From JANRLF01 sp033762815 (GTDB taxonomy: Bacteria > Bacteroidota > Bacteroidia > Chitinophagales > CAIOSU01), in assembly GCA_033762815.1 (NCBI GenBank), contig JANRLF010000005.1, positions 69,801-133,800 of the forward strand: DNA of 64,000 nt, read 5' to 3'. This document shows, piece after piece, positions 35,388 to 45,214 of the stretch. Each line of letters begins with the position of its first letter. Position 1 is the first letter of the stretch. Made by a program: the position numbers and the translations under genes. A model generated the notes under the pieces. The model was given only the letters and a program-made list of their open reading frames with translations. It ran no database searches and was not told the DNA's origin.

Positions 35388-36416
35388 CTATTTCAGTTGC
35401 TGAAACTGAAAAGTAGGGGTGCCCTTTATCCCTTGTTCATCATAAAAGTCAGTAAAGCGCAGCTTGAACACATTCCCCTCCACTGTTTTGACTACAAAAT
35501 GCAGCTTGGAATCGATGACATAATTCTCTTCATCAAACTCAAATGATTTCCAATCGTAGCCAATCGTGTTGGCAACATCGCTGTAAGTGAAATTGTCGGC
35601 ATCGCTAATCATCAGGCTATCAAAATCAATGCTGGTATCCCTAGCTGCCATCACCCCATTCTGGTTGAGCAATACCCCATTTACCAGGTAAGGCAAGGTA
35701 TCCACCTGCAAGGGAATGTTGGAAGGTGCTTCATAAAAGATGTGGGTGTACATGGTAAAAGCCAAATCCCAAGTGTCTTTTGCGGGCTCAACCTGTACAA
35801 GGCTACCGGCACCATCCAAAGAAAGGAATATCCTATTGTAATCCGCATTCTTGGGCACCGCTATTTCATGTTCATTGCTTCCGTCCAAATCAGCAAAGCG
35901 AATGTTGTAAGTGTTGTTGCTAAGGCCCTGTACAATCATTTTTTTAGGGGGTATGGGTTGATTATTCCTATCCATTCCCCTATCAATAATATACACGTCG
36001 CCATAAGTACTCACTGATTCGGCACTCTTTTGCCCCCACTCCCCTATGGCCGTGGAATCGGGATTGCCGGAAGGCATATCGTATTTGCTTGTCCGTTGGT
36101 CGTAACTGTAGGAATATACTTGGTTGAAGTTTTTCTTACCCGTGTTTTTAGCATACATCAGCTTTGCCGAGTTGAGGAAGATGTGGTAACCATCCGCCGA
36201 TGATTCGAAGGCAAGGTCCCAGCTCCAACGGTCATTTTGCGCCACAATGGTTTTTGTCTCAAGGTCGAAAAAGCATTGTTTGGCATAATCACTGCCCATG
36301 GGGATGGCCATGGTTTCCAGCTTACTGGGGGTAGGCTCAATTGGCTCCTCCTTTTCGCAGGAGCTAAAAAATACAAGGGCGAACAATAAAGCGAAAATCG
36401 ATTTGGTAAAGTACAT
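35388..36416 (-). CDS. HmuY family lipoprotein
   Basis: A 342-residue lipoprotein with lipobox FSSC near residue 19. The mature protein shows the HmuY pattern: an early WSWDLAFES strand, later WDLAFTMYTHIF, and a closing FKLRFTDFYDEQG segment. HmuY of Porphyromonas binds haem and hands it to the receptor HmuR. The start ATG overlaps the stop of the TonB-receptor gene (TAATG, 36414-36418), so the two are translationally coupled and act together. Whether the ligand is haem cannot be read; the two axial His of P. gingivalis HmuY were not located. Confidence 0.87.
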   Translation of the reverse strand: MYFTKSIFALLFALVFFSSCEKEEPIEPTPSKLETMAIPMGSDYAKQCFFDLETKTIVAQNDRWSWDLAFESSADGYHIFLNSAKLMYAKNTGKKNFNQVYSYSYDQRTSKYDMPSGNPDSTAIGEWGQKSAESVSTYGDVYIIDRGMDRNNQPIPPKKMIVQGLSNNTYNIRFADLDGSNEHEIAVPKNADYNRIFLSLDGAGSLVQVEPAKDTWDLAFTMYTHIFYEAPSNIPLQVDTLPYLVNGVLLNQNGVMAARDTSIDFDSLMISDADNFTYSDVANTIGYDWKSFEFDEENYVIDSKLHFVVKTVEGNVFKLRFTDFYDEQGIKGTPTFQFQQLK

Positions 36417-38644
36417 TATGAATTGAAATTGAACCTTAATGAAACAAAATAACTTCTTCCCCATGCCATGAGGATATAATTGGTGCCGCTGCTATGCACG
36501 CCACCTTCCCCACCGGTAAAATACACCTGGCGAACGTCAAGGAGATTTTTTGCACCAGCAGAGAGGGTGAACCGGTCTTTCCATAACTTGCGGGATATGG
36601 TGATATCCATTAAATGATAAGCCTCAATCAACTGTGCGCCGATAGTAGCATCTGCTGATAAGTAAGGCTGGTTCAGCTTACCATTAAACTTATAGAAAAG
36701 CGATACATTCAGAAGTGCCTTAGGTATTAGGTAAGAGGCGTCAATAGACACTTCGGGCGAAAAGTAAAAGCCGGTGGCCGCTGAGTTTTCATCCAAGTGG
36801 TAGTTGGCCGAGTTAAAACCAGAGGAAACACTAACAATAGGCGATTTTTTATAGGAATAAGTAAAGCGGACATTGGCACCCATTACCTGGCTGCTGGCAA
36901 AATTGCTGTACGTAAAGGGCTGGGCACTTCCTACATCGTAAGTAGTATCATAATCGCGCACCAGTTCTATATCGTTTCTAATGGCATTATAATAAAAGCT
37001 AGGGTTGAATTTGATGCGGTGGCTTTCGTTCTGCCACTCATAGGCTAAGGAAAGCATGGCATTGTCGGAATACTCTGCTTTCAAGTCAGGATTGCCGTAG
37101 ATATTGTGGTTTACATCAAAGAAATCAAGGTAAAGCTCTTTGATTGCCGGCGAACGGAAACCTCTTGCGTAAGACAAACGAACCACCCAGCTCTCAGATG
37201 GGCTGATTTTAATGTTCAAAGAAGGGGTTATGGGTGCTTTGAAACTGCTATTGTAGGCCCATCTTAGGGCAGGTTGTATGGTCAGCATGGCCACTGGCTT
37301 AAACTTAAGGCTAGCAAACACCGCATAATCCTGTATGGTTTGCACGCCATCTTTTATGCGCCTACCCGTACCGCTTTCGATATTGATATCGGTGCCCACT
37401 TGGTAATTGAACATGCCGATATCGCTTTTACGGCTAATGTAGCCACGGAATAGGCCCCCTTGGAAGCTACTGGTATCATGTGCCAAAGTATCGGCCACCA
37501 ATAGTGATTCCAGGGTGGTCAAATCGGTTCGGTAGGTGTTCTTTTTGCGTTCGAAAAAAGAATAGGCACCCATCACATTGAAGTAATGTTTTTTGGCCAA
37601 ATCGCCCGAAACGCTTAGTGAATTGTTCCAGCGGATGGTGTTGTATTTGTCATCGAATGCCGAGACGTACAAAGGAGCACGGGCATTGCCTTTATTGCTA
37701 ATGGTTTCACTTAGTATATTACTATTCAACAACACTCTTACCCTCTTGAACTGGTATCCGTACTTAACAGCCCCGAAATATTGTGTCCTAGGGTTCCAAT
37801 CTTGATCTCGCTGGCCAGAGTTAAGTGCAAATCCGTCAAAAAAATTGCGCCCGCCCGTTAATCCTAAAAAGTGGCCTTTCTTGTAAAAACCAACCGAAGC
37901 ATCCACATTGTAGTTGCCTACGCTTTCATAATAAGTGCCAACTGAAGCATGCACCTTTTGTTGCTGGGTGGTGCGGGTGATGATATTGATAACGCCCCCC
38001 ATGGCATTGGTACCGTACAGTACCGAAACCGGTCCTTCAATGATTTCAATGCGCTCTACATCAATGAGGTTGATTTGATTCAAATCGATATCGCCATTCA
38101 TACGTCCCAATAAGGGGACTCCATCCAATAAGTATTTTACCTGCTCGCCCCCAAGGCCCATTAGGCTCAGTCCACTGCCCAAAACATTATCTTGGGTGAT
38201 GCGGATGTTCAGCTCCTGGCTGAGCAAGCCAGAAAGGTTAAATACGGCCCTTCGTTCAATTTTTTCCGCACCAATAATTTGTACTGGATACAACGACTGT
38301 TTTTGGGAAACAGGCATGTATTGCCCGGTTATAACCGTTTCGCTTAAGTTGATGTTATTGGGCCGCAGGGTGTATTTTGCTTCCTTTTGGTTAAGAGTAT
38401 CGCGCAAAAGGTCAAACTGCATGTGGCGGGCCTCAATGATTACTTGCCCTTCCAAAGCATATTGGGCGCGACCGTTATTGTCAGTAAAAACAGTTTCTTG
38501 CCCATTACCAGCCAATTGATACAAAACAATATAAGCATCCACAACGGGCTTGCCAGCGGTATCCGTCAGGGTAATGGAACGCTGGGCCCTGGCATGGAAA
38601 AGTGTCAAGAGCAATAAAAAGAAAACACAAAATCTTAATAGCAT
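36416..38644 (-). CDS. TonB-dependent outer-membrane receptor
   Basis: A 742-residue receptor. A signal peptide (ends HARAQ) is followed by a carboxypeptidase-like N-terminal extension (about 22-100), a plug domain (about 110-230, with VKYLLDGVPLLG and VERIEIIEGPVSVLYGTNAMGGVINIIT) and a 22-strand-type beta-barrel ending in a terminal aromatic strand (SYFVSLRFNF). Pairing with a HmuY-family gene suggests haem or another iron chelate as substrate, imported with energy from a TonB such as the one near 32 kb. ATG 38644 gives a proper signal peptide; an upstream ATG at 38689 is less likely. Confidence 0.93.
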   Translation of the reverse strand: MLLRFCVFFLLLLTLFHARAQRSITLTDTAGKPVVDAYIVLYQLAGNGQETVFTDNNGRAQYALEGQVIIEARHMQFDLLRDTLNQKEAKYTLRPNNINLSETVITGQYMPVSQKQSLYPVQIIGAEKIERRAVFNLSGLLSQELNIRITQDNVLGSGLSLMGLGGEQVKYLLDGVPLLGRMNGDIDLNQINLIDVERIEIIEGPVSVLYGTNAMGGVINIITRTTQQQKVHASVGTYYESVGNYNVDASVGFYKKGHFLGLTGGRNFFDGFALNSGQRDQDWNPRTQYFGAVKYGYQFKRVRVLLNSNILSETISNKGNARAPLYVSAFDDKYNTIRWNNSLSVSGDLAKKHYFNVMGAYSFFERKKNTYRTDLTTLESLLVADTLAHDTSSFQGGLFRGYISRKSDIGMFNYQVGTDINIESGTGRRIKDGVQTIQDYAVFASLKFKPVAMLTIQPALRWAYNSSFKAPITPSLNIKISPSESWVVRLSYARGFRSPAIKELYLDFFDVNHNIYGNPDLKAEYSDNAMLSLAYEWQNESHRIKFNPSFYYNAIRNDIELVRDYDTTYDVGSAQPFTYSNFASSQVMGANVRFTYSYKKSPIVSVSSGFNSANYHLDENSAATGFYFSPEVSIDASYLIPKALLNVSLFYKFNGKLNQPYLSADATIGAQLIEAYHLMDITISRKLWKDRFTLSAGAKNLLDVRQVYFTGGEGGVHSSGTNYILMAWGRSYFVSLRFNFNS

Positions 38645-38754
38645 CGGCGGTGTTCTATAGGCAGCATTCCTGTTGCCAATAAAAAACATGCAATGTTACA
38701 GCATTTGTTCTGGTTACTTGGCCGCCTTACAGAATTGTGACAAAAAGTTTACAG

Positions 38755-39801
38755 TCAGTCGATGAAATCGACGTCTTTATCGAAAGGGTATTTCATGAGT
38801 GATTTCACCGCTTCCGCTACGGGAAGCTGATCGAACAGCACCCTGTATATCATTTGTATAATAGGCACGCGCACTTTATAATAGTCGGCTATCAGTTTTA
38901 CAATTTCTACCGTATTAATACCTTCCGCTACCTCATCGGAAGTGGCCAAAATTTGCTCTAGGCTTTCTCCTTTTGCCATGCGGTAGCCTACAGTAAAGTT
39001 CCGGCTATGCTTACTGGAGGCCGTGGCAATGATATCGCCTATGCCAGCCATACCCAAAAATGTTTTTTGGTCGGCGCCTAGCACGGCCCCAATCCTTATT
39101 AACTCCCCAAGACTCTTCGTGATTAAAAGTGCCCGGGCATTATCACCCAACTCCAAGCCACTAAGTGCTCCAGACGCAATGGCAATGATATTTTTAAGTG
39201 CCCCGGCCAACTCAACACCAATCAAATCATTGCTGGCAAATACTTGAAAGCGATGACTACGTAAAACGGCACGCCCTTCTTTAATTACTTCATCGAAATG
39301 GCTGGCAATCACCGTGCCTGCGGGCTGTAGATGGGCCAGTTCAGATGCCAAATTGGGACCAGAAATGCAGCCTACCCTTACCACTGGGGTCTCCTGCCTA
39401 ATGAGTTCGCTCATGGTTTGGATGCTGCCCCTGCCCAATTCCCGTATCTCGTCCGCTTTGTCCTCATCGCTTACGTTGATGTGAAAGCCTTTAGTACCAT
39501 GAATCATAACATGGTCTGGCCTCAGGTAAGGCACCATTTGCAAAATAGTGTCCCTGAAAAAAGCAGAGGGTACGGTGGGGAACAAAATGGTACATTGTTC
39601 CGCCATTTGCTTTAAGTCAACAATAGGTGTTACCCGCTCGTGCAATGCTTGCCCATGGCTTACCCGTTGGGTGGTAATACGCTCTAAGTTTTCCTTACGC
39701 CTTATATACAGCAATACGTGGTGATTTTCGGCTATAAGGTTAGCCAGTGCGGTGCCAAAACTTCCAGCACCTATAACGCCCACTATCCTTTGCTCAGACA
39801 T
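38755..39801 (-). CDS. gpsA: Glycerol-3-phosphate dehydrogenase [NAD(P)+]
   Basis: A 348-residue cytoplasmic enzyme that reduces dihydroxyacetone phosphate to sn-glycerol 3-phosphate for phospholipid synthesis. The Rossmann motif GVIGAGSFGTALA is at residues 8-20; the catalytic Lys lies in ELAGALKNIIAIASG (about 205); RxxGxE-like and GLELGDNARALL segments follow. The gene overlaps the end of the acyltransferase gene by 8 bases, so product and next-step enzyme come from one transcript. Confidence 0.95.
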   Translation of the reverse strand: MSEQRIVGVIGAGSFGTALANLIAENHHVLLYIRRKENLERITTQRVSHGQALHERVTPIVDLKQMAEQCTILFPTVPSAFFRDTILQMVPYLRPDHVMIHGTKGFHINVSDEDKADEIRELGRGSIQTMSELIRQETPVVRVGCISGPNLASELAHLQPAGTVIASHFDEVIKEGRAVLRSHRFQVFASNDLIGVELAGALKNIIAIASGALSGLELGDNARALLITKSLGELIRIGAVLGADQKTFLGMAGIGDIIATASSKHSRNFTVGYRMAKGESLEQILATSDEVAEGINTVEIVKLIADYYKVRVPIIQMIYRVLFDQLPVAEAVKSLMKYPFDKDVDFID

Positions 39802-41482
39802 ATTGCGCCAGTTGATAGCCCTCCAGCCTATTGTGATAAAAATAGAGCAGTTTCAAATCTTCCGTGCTAATATCGCCTTGCTTGTTTCTCAGTAGCACAC
39901 GTTTGTTATGGTAGATGCCTATATTCCTTAGCCCATGGGCTATCACTTCCTGTATATCGTCTTTTAGGTGGGGGGCAATCTTGATTTTTGATTGTTCGTT
40001 CAAAGCAAAGATGGCCGTCCGCACCCTTTCACATGCTTCCACAAAATCTTGATATGGTATAAGCCTATCCTCCTTTGGGGTGCGCAAAAAACTATAAATA
40101 TCTTGCTTCTTAAACCGCTTGCGTAATAATGTAAATGCAACAAAAGCAACTAAATGACTAGAAAATACCACATTGTATTCCAAAAACTTCTGTTCTACTA
40201 TATCGCCTAAAAGTTTAACATACTCCGAATTGCGTTGGGGGTCTTCTTTCAATTGCCCTTGGGAAATGAAATACTGCTCAATATTTAATTCCTTCCCCCT
40301 TTTATCATAGCTCACCCCATTGGCATCTACCCTATTGCCGAACAAGTCCATACAGGGAGCAAAATGTACAGATACTTTGGAGCTTTTTGTCAAAAATTTA
40401 CGGACGAAATTCAAAATTTTCAATGAAGTGGACAGCTCATCGCGCTCGGCAATGTACAGCTCCTTTCCTGTTATTTTAAGATGTTCATTGATAAGACTTT
40501 GTGCCTCTAATACAAAGTGATAGTTAAGTGTAACGGGTATTACGATAATTTTCTTTGCTTCCTCGCCTTCTTTAGCATTCAGGAAATTGAGGTATTGGGC
40601 ATCCATAGCGGTGCCAAGCAAGCCCAACTTCAATTTGCGTTCAATTTCGCCAGAACGGGAGCGGGTACCTCCCGGGAAAAACAGACTATGAACGCCCTTA
40701 TGCAAAGCCAAGGTAGAATGCTGGTACAAAGTTTCCAGATAAAACATGTTCTTCTTCCGGCGATCGACTTTGTACGCACCTAATCGATTGATAAAGTATG
40801 CCACCAACTTTACCCCAAACAAATTGAGACCAGCGCCGTAGATAAATGCTGGCAAACCAATATCCTGTATGGCCCAGCCGATAACCGCACTATCAACGTT
40901 GCTGCTGTGTGTGGGCAATATGACCAGCGTGTGTTTTTTTCCCAGTTCCCTAATAGTCTCAATATCGCCCTCAAAACTAAAGCGGTCTTTGATGCTGAAG
41001 GATGCACTCAAGCGTTGCTTGAAGCGCAGCCCAAAGCTGGTTTTCAATAAACGAGAGAAACCAAAGGGAATGGCAATTTTGGCAAACTCATATATTTCCG
41101 GGTCGAAATTGCCGGCTATTTCATTGGAGTAGCGGGAAATAATGGAACGCATCAGCTCCAGTGCCACTTCTTTCTGCTGATCGGGCTCATCGCCTAAAGA
41201 AGATATCCTGAACAGTTCGCTTTTTACAAAGCCCCAATAATCTTTTTCATCTTCTGGGTCGGCCTTCCAAGGTTTTTCTGAGAGTCGGATGCGCTCTTGG
41301 TACAGGGTACGTTGAAGCTCCTCAATCAGTGTGGCCCTGTCCTGTATCACCTCCAGGCACTTGGCCAGGCTGGCTTCCGTAACTTCATGTATAAATTCGT
41401 ACCTATGGGAACTCAACTGGTAAATAGGCCAGTCGGTTATATTAGGCAGAATGGGATCGTATCGCTTCTCTTCAGCAGACAA
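39794..41482 (-). CDS. PlsB-like glycerol-3-phosphate acyltransferase
   Basis: A 562-residue acyltransferase. The central domain has the H-x4-D motif as HSSNVD (about residue 200) and FFPGGTRSRSGE (about 270), both characteristic of glycerolipid acyltransferases. Flanking regions are helical and lack a clear membrane segment. It overlaps gpsA by 8 bases, which makes acylation of glycerol 3-phosphate the most likely reaction; a lysophosphatidate acyltransferase is the alternative. The start at 41482 is a TTG; no ATG is close by, so the start is uncertain. Confidence 0.85.
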   Translation of the reverse strand: MSAEEKRYDPILPNITDWPIYQLSSHRYEFIHEVTEASLAKCLEVIQDRATLIEELQRTLYQERIRLSEKPWKADPEDEKDYWGFVKSELFRISSLGDEPDQQKEVALELMRSIISRYSNEIAGNFDPEIYEFAKIAIPFGFSRLLKTSFGLRFKQRLSASFSIKDRFSFEGDIETIRELGKKHTLVILPTHSSNVDSAVIGWAIQDIGLPAFIYGAGLNLFGVKLVAYFINRLGAYKVDRRKKNMFYLETLYQHSTLALHKGVHSLFFPGGTRSRSGEIERKLKLGLLGTAMDAQYLNFLNAKEGEEAKKIIVIPVTLNYHFVLEAQSLINEHLKITGKELYIAERDELSTSLKILNFVRKFLTKSSKVSVHFAPCMDLFGNRVDANGVSYDKRGKELNIEQYFISQGQLKEDPQRNSEYVKLLGDIVEQKFLEYNVVFSSHLVAFVAFTLLRKRFKKQDIYSFLRTPKEDRLIPYQDFVEACERVRTAIFALNEQSKIKIAPHLKDDIQEVIAHGLRNIGIYHNKRVLLRNKQGDISTEDLKLLYFYHNRLEGYQLAQYV

Positions 41483-41530
41483 TGGTCAATAATGGCGGTT
41501 TAGCTGACCTAAATTAAGGAAACCCTTGTA

Positions 41531-42127
41531 TTATTTCTTTTTTCGGAAAGTTCTACCCAATAATTGTTCCGCTTCCTCATCAGAAATGCGGTCGCCATTT
41601 TTATAGGGCACTACCCATGCATCTTGAATACCCATTTTTTTCACGTCCTTTTCAAAGGCTTCCGCTTCTTCCAAAGTGCTGAAATAACCAATAATGTACT
41701 TATTATAGCCATCAATGTCCTCTGTTTCTACTTTTTTGGCCCTTTCGAAATACTGGCTGATTTTAAAATTCTTATAAGCACCTATCTGCACCTTGAAGGC
41801 TAAGCCATTAGGGGCAGCGGTCATTTGCTGGGCAGTTGTTACCTGTTGTTGTGCGGCCGTTAATTGATTCTTCAGCTTGATGGCTTCTTGGTCCAGGGCT
41901 GCGGCTTGGTCATTGGCTTTATTCAGTTGGTTCTTCAGGTTCTCATTCTCGGCTTGCAAATTGGCTATTTGTGATTTCAAGTTCTCCACATTGGTGTTCA
42001 AGCTGCTCATTGAGGCCTGCATCTCTTTCTTGCTCATTTTTTGCTTTTTCTCCTTCTTTTGAGCAAGGGCTGGCTGGGCTAACAACAGTATAAAAGCGAG
42101 GGTCAAGGTCAGGTGGGTCAATTTCAT
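41531..42127 (-). CDS. SPOR-domain protein with coiled coil
   Basis: A 198-residue exported protein. The signal peptide ends near PALAQ (residue ~22). A Lys-rich stretch and a heptad-patterned coiled coil (about 30-95, rich in Leu, Asn, Gln) are followed by a SPOR domain (about 110-180) with the segments FKVQIGAYKNF and YIIGYFSTLEEAEAF. SPOR domains bind denuded glycan strands at the septum. A coiled-coil/SPOR protein may assist wall synthesis or anchoring. It ends in a basic tail. Confidence 0.85.
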   Translation of the reverse strand: MKLTHLTLTLAFILLLAQPALAQKKEKKQKMSKKEMQASMSSLNTNVENLKSQIANLQAENENLKNQLNKANDQAAALDQEAIKLKNQLTAAQQQVTTAQQMTAAPNGLAFKVQIGAYKNFKISQYFERAKKVETEDIDGYNKYIIGYFSTLEEAEAFEKDVKKMGIQDAWVVPYKNGDRISDEEAEQLLGRTFRKKK

Positions 42128-42248
42128 GGTATCAATCTTGTGGTTGTTTACAGGTACAAAACTAGACTATTTTTTTACTGGCAACCTAATGATGCCTTAT
42201 TTTGCAATGTACAAGCAGATGTGGAAAAAGCGTATATTGACCTAGCTT

Positions 42249-42884
42249 ATGGAAGACTTGTTGCCTATTTTCCCTTTAAGCCTTGTAGTTTTTCCCGGTG
42301 AAAAACTTAACCTGCATGTGTTTGAAACCAGGTATAAGCAACTAGTAAACGAAGCATTGGCCAATACCACCAACTTCGGAATCCCTTGCTTCCTTAACGG
42401 AAAGTTATGCCCTCGTGGCACCGAAGTGGAGATACAAGCCGTGGAAAGGGTATATTCTAAGGGCGAAATGGATATCAGTACCGTAGGGCTGCGCCGCTTC
42501 AGTATTGTCGAAGTGCATAAGCAGGTACCTGACAAGCTGTATTCGGTAGCGAAAGTGCGCTGGATGGAAGATAAAGAGAATGGCGACAATTATTTGCGCG
42601 ATGAGATTTTAGGTATGCTAAGGGAACTGCACCAAACCCTACGGATTTCCAAAGAGAAACTGGACGACGTGGAAAGCTTCAGTTGTTATAAAATTGCCCA
42701 TTATATCGGCTTTAACTTGGAGCAAGAATATGAATTGATGGGGCTGGATAGTGAAAGGGAGAGGCAGTTTATGATACTCCACCACCTGAAACAGATATTG
42801 CCAGTAGTGCAGGAAACCGAACGATTAAAGGAACGAATTCGTGCCAACGGCCATTTCAAAAATTTGGACCCGCCTAATTTCTAG
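42249..42884 (+). CDS. Lon-protease substrate-binding (LON) domain protein
   Basis: A 211-residue cytoplasmic protein made of a Lon N-terminal-type PUA-like domain without protease. It opens with LPIFPLSLVVFPGEKLNLHVFE, the LON signature, and continues with FGIPCFLNGK and VGLRRFSIVE; a helical region fills the C-terminal third. The role is unknown in Bacteroidota; stand-alone LON proteins may bind substrates or RNA. It is divergent from the SPOR gene and its stop overlaps the TamL gene tail by 4 bases. Confidence 0.9.
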   Translation: MEDLLPIFPLSLVVFPGEKLNLHVFETRYKQLVNEALANTTNFGIPCFLNGKLCPRGTEVEIQAVERVYSKGEMDISTVGLRRFSIVEVHKQVPDKLYSVAKVRWMEDKENGDNYLRDEILGMLRELHQTLRISKEKLDDVESFSCYKIAHYIGFNLEQEYELMGLDSERERQFMILHHLKQILPVVQETERLKERIRANGHFKNLDPPNF

Positions 42885-45214
42885 AAAGGATACCCTATTG
42901 CTAGGTTAAACTTTAAATTCTCCTTGCGCCAGTTTTTGTCCAAAAAGTCAAAATTCTGAATCACCCAGCGATTGTCAGGATTTCCGGGGTCTCTGATAGG
43001 TATTGCCGCATCGAAGCGCAGGATGAAATAGTTGAAATCGAAACGGATACCTATGCCCGCACCTAGGGCAATCTCTTTTGCAAAACGGTCAAACTCAAAA
43101 TTGGCCCCTGGCCTTAAGGTATCTGCTTTCAAGGTCCATATATTGCCAGCATCTACAAACAGTGCCCCTTTAATGAATTTAAAGATATCAAACCGTAGCT
43201 CGACGTTGCCTTCCAGCTTCATGTCGCCTGTTTGGTCATAAAAGAAATTGGTATTCTCCGACACCGAAGATTCCTCAAATATAAACGAACCTGGCCCTAA
43301 GGTGCGTACCCTCCAAGCCCTGATACCAATAGGCCCACCAGAGTAAAACTGCTTAATATATGGCAAGCCCGAAGAGTTGCCATAAGGTACCGCCAAGCCG
43401 CCATATAGCCTGGATGCAAGTAAGGCATGCTTGCCCAGTTTATAATAGTTCTTTATCTCGCCAGCTATCAAAAAGTACTGGGCATAGGGTATGTTGAAAA
43501 TTTTGTAAGGCAAGCTGGCATTATCCTTTAGGTGCACCAAACTATTAATGCCATGTACCAAATTGCCCGCAATTTCCACATCGCCCCTAAAATCGAAACT
43601 GCCATAACGTTTGTTTAGGGCCTTGTTCGACCATAGATACGTATAGGTGCTGCCTATGATAAACTGCTCCGTAAAGTTGCTCCTTAAGGTTTGGCTACGG
43701 GCCAAAATCTCCAAAAAGGCCTCGCTGGCATCCTTTACCCTTATCAAGCTGAAATTGAACACATTGATTTGGTGCCTTCTGGTGGAGCTTTGCCGCCAAT
43801 CGTATCCATAAGACAAGCTGGTAGTATTGACGGTGTAGTAATCGATGCGCCTTAGATAATTGTACTTTATCGAAAAATGTGTTTTGGGACGATAGTTCTT
43901 CGCTAGATTGTTCACCCTGATGGGAGCCAAAAACTTGTTGATATAAAGGTTAATGTAAGAGGAAACATTCACGGTGCTGAATGCCGAAATGCCGCGCACA
44001 AAATTTGTTTCTAGCGCACCCAGTATATTAAATTCAAACAATTCAGCGCCTTTAAAGATATTCTTATTGCGGTAATTGAAGCCAGTTGCTACTCCCAATA
44101 ATGCACTACTACTATTGTTAAGCTGAACCTCAGTGCTCCATTCCTGTTTTTTGGCGGGGGTAAGGGTAATCAGACAATTAAGGTAATTTCTGCCATTCAT
44201 TGATGCGCTGGTGTCAGCCTCAAAACGAATGTTGATGAACTTAAACACGCCCAGATCTGCCAACTGATTGAGCGTAAGGGTATAGTCCATTTTCATAAAT
44301 AGATTGTCCTTTCTGAAATGGACGGCATCAATGAGCATATCGGTTTTGTACCGCAGCTTTTCGCTGATAAAAACGTACTCGTCGATGCGGAGGGTATCAT
44401 ATTTTACCGACCGGGTCATTTGGTCAACGCTAAAATCGGTATGGAAAATAATTTTATTGATATAATACTGTTCATGCTTGGTGGAATCGCTGGGGTTGGA
44501 AACCCTTACGTACACGTCCATTTGGTGTTTGCGCTTTAGGCTATCCAAGTCAAAAGTGACGTAGTCCTTGTTGAAATAGTAATAGCCATTGTTGCGCAGC
44601 ACGTCGGTTATACGCTCTCGTTCTGCCTTTAGGTCGCTCACCCTGAAAGCCGACCCTGGTTTCAAAACACTCTTCGGCCCACTGGCTCTTATCAAGTTGG
44701 CCCATAGAGCGGTATCGCTGGGGAAATACACTCCACCAAAAGTATAGAGGGGGCCAGTAGTAACTATGTATTCCAACGTTGCCCTTCTCTTCTTTATCAA
44801 TACCTGATAGTCGACCTTGGAATAGAAATAGCCCATGTTAATTAGGTAATTCTCCATCAAATCCCTTGATTTCATGGCCAATAGTGAATCATACAGCGCT
44901 GGGGGTTCGCCTACCTTGTTTTTTAGCCAATACCTGAATTTGCTTTCGCGTTTATTGCTGGCTACATTGAAAAACCACAGGCGGGTTTTGGTAAGGCCGA
45001 ACAGTTTTTTATTGGGCTGTAACAAGGAAATGTCCGTCAATTCCTTTTTAAACTCGGCTTCCTTTTTTACTTGCGAACCTTCCGTTAGCACTACCTTGTT
45101 TTTCTTGAATAGCACTTCCCCCTCGTTCAAAAAACGAGTGTTCACGCAACCGGGCAGTAGGCAAACGCTTGTTACAATTAAAAAGATGTGGGATATTGCC
45201 TTGAAATTGGTCAT
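42881..45214 (-). CDS. TamL/BamA-family outer-membrane lipoprotein
   Basis: A 777-residue Omp85-family protein with a lipobox (LLPGC near residue 22), the form known as TamL in Bacteroidota. POTRA-like repeats lie in about residues 30-370 (RFLNEGEVLFKKNKV start is typical). The C-terminal ~380 residues form the barrel with GGPIGIRAWRVRTLGPGS (the VRGY/IRAW-type L6 loop) and terminal strands ending AIGYPF. It works with TamB in outer-membrane protein assembly. The ATG at 45214 is directly adjacent to the ATG of the divergent methyltransferase. Confidence 0.9.
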   Translation of the reverse strand: MTNFKAISHIFLIVTSVCLLPGCVNTRFLNEGEVLFKKNKVVLTEGSQVKKEAEFKKELTDISLLQPNKKLFGLTKTRLWFFNVASNKRESKFRYWLKNKVGEPPALYDSLLAMKSRDLMENYLINMGYFYSKVDYQVLIKKRRATLEYIVTTGPLYTFGGVYFPSDTALWANLIRASGPKSVLKPGSAFRVSDLKAERERITDVLRNNGYYYFNKDYVTFDLDSLKRKHQMDVYVRVSNPSDSTKHEQYYINKIIFHTDFSVDQMTRSVKYDTLRIDEYVFISEKLRYKTDMLIDAVHFRKDNLFMKMDYTLTLNQLADLGVFKFINIRFEADTSASMNGRNYLNCLITLTPAKKQEWSTEVQLNNSSSALLGVATGFNYRNKNIFKGAELFEFNILGALETNFVRGISAFSTVNVSSYINLYINKFLAPIRVNNLAKNYRPKTHFSIKYNYLRRIDYYTVNTTSLSYGYDWRQSSTRRHQINVFNFSLIRVKDASEAFLEILARSQTLRSNFTEQFIIGSTYTYLWSNKALNKRYGSFDFRGDVEIAGNLVHGINSLVHLKDNASLPYKIFNIPYAQYFLIAGEIKNYYKLGKHALLASRLYGGLAVPYGNSSGLPYIKQFYSGGPIGIRAWRVRTLGPGSFIFEESSVSENTNFFYDQTGDMKLEGNVELRFDIFKFIKGALFVDAGNIWTLKADTLRPGANFEFDRFAKEIALGAGIGIRFDFNYFILRFDAAIPIRDPGNPDNRWVIQNFDFLDKNWRKENLKFNLAIGYPF

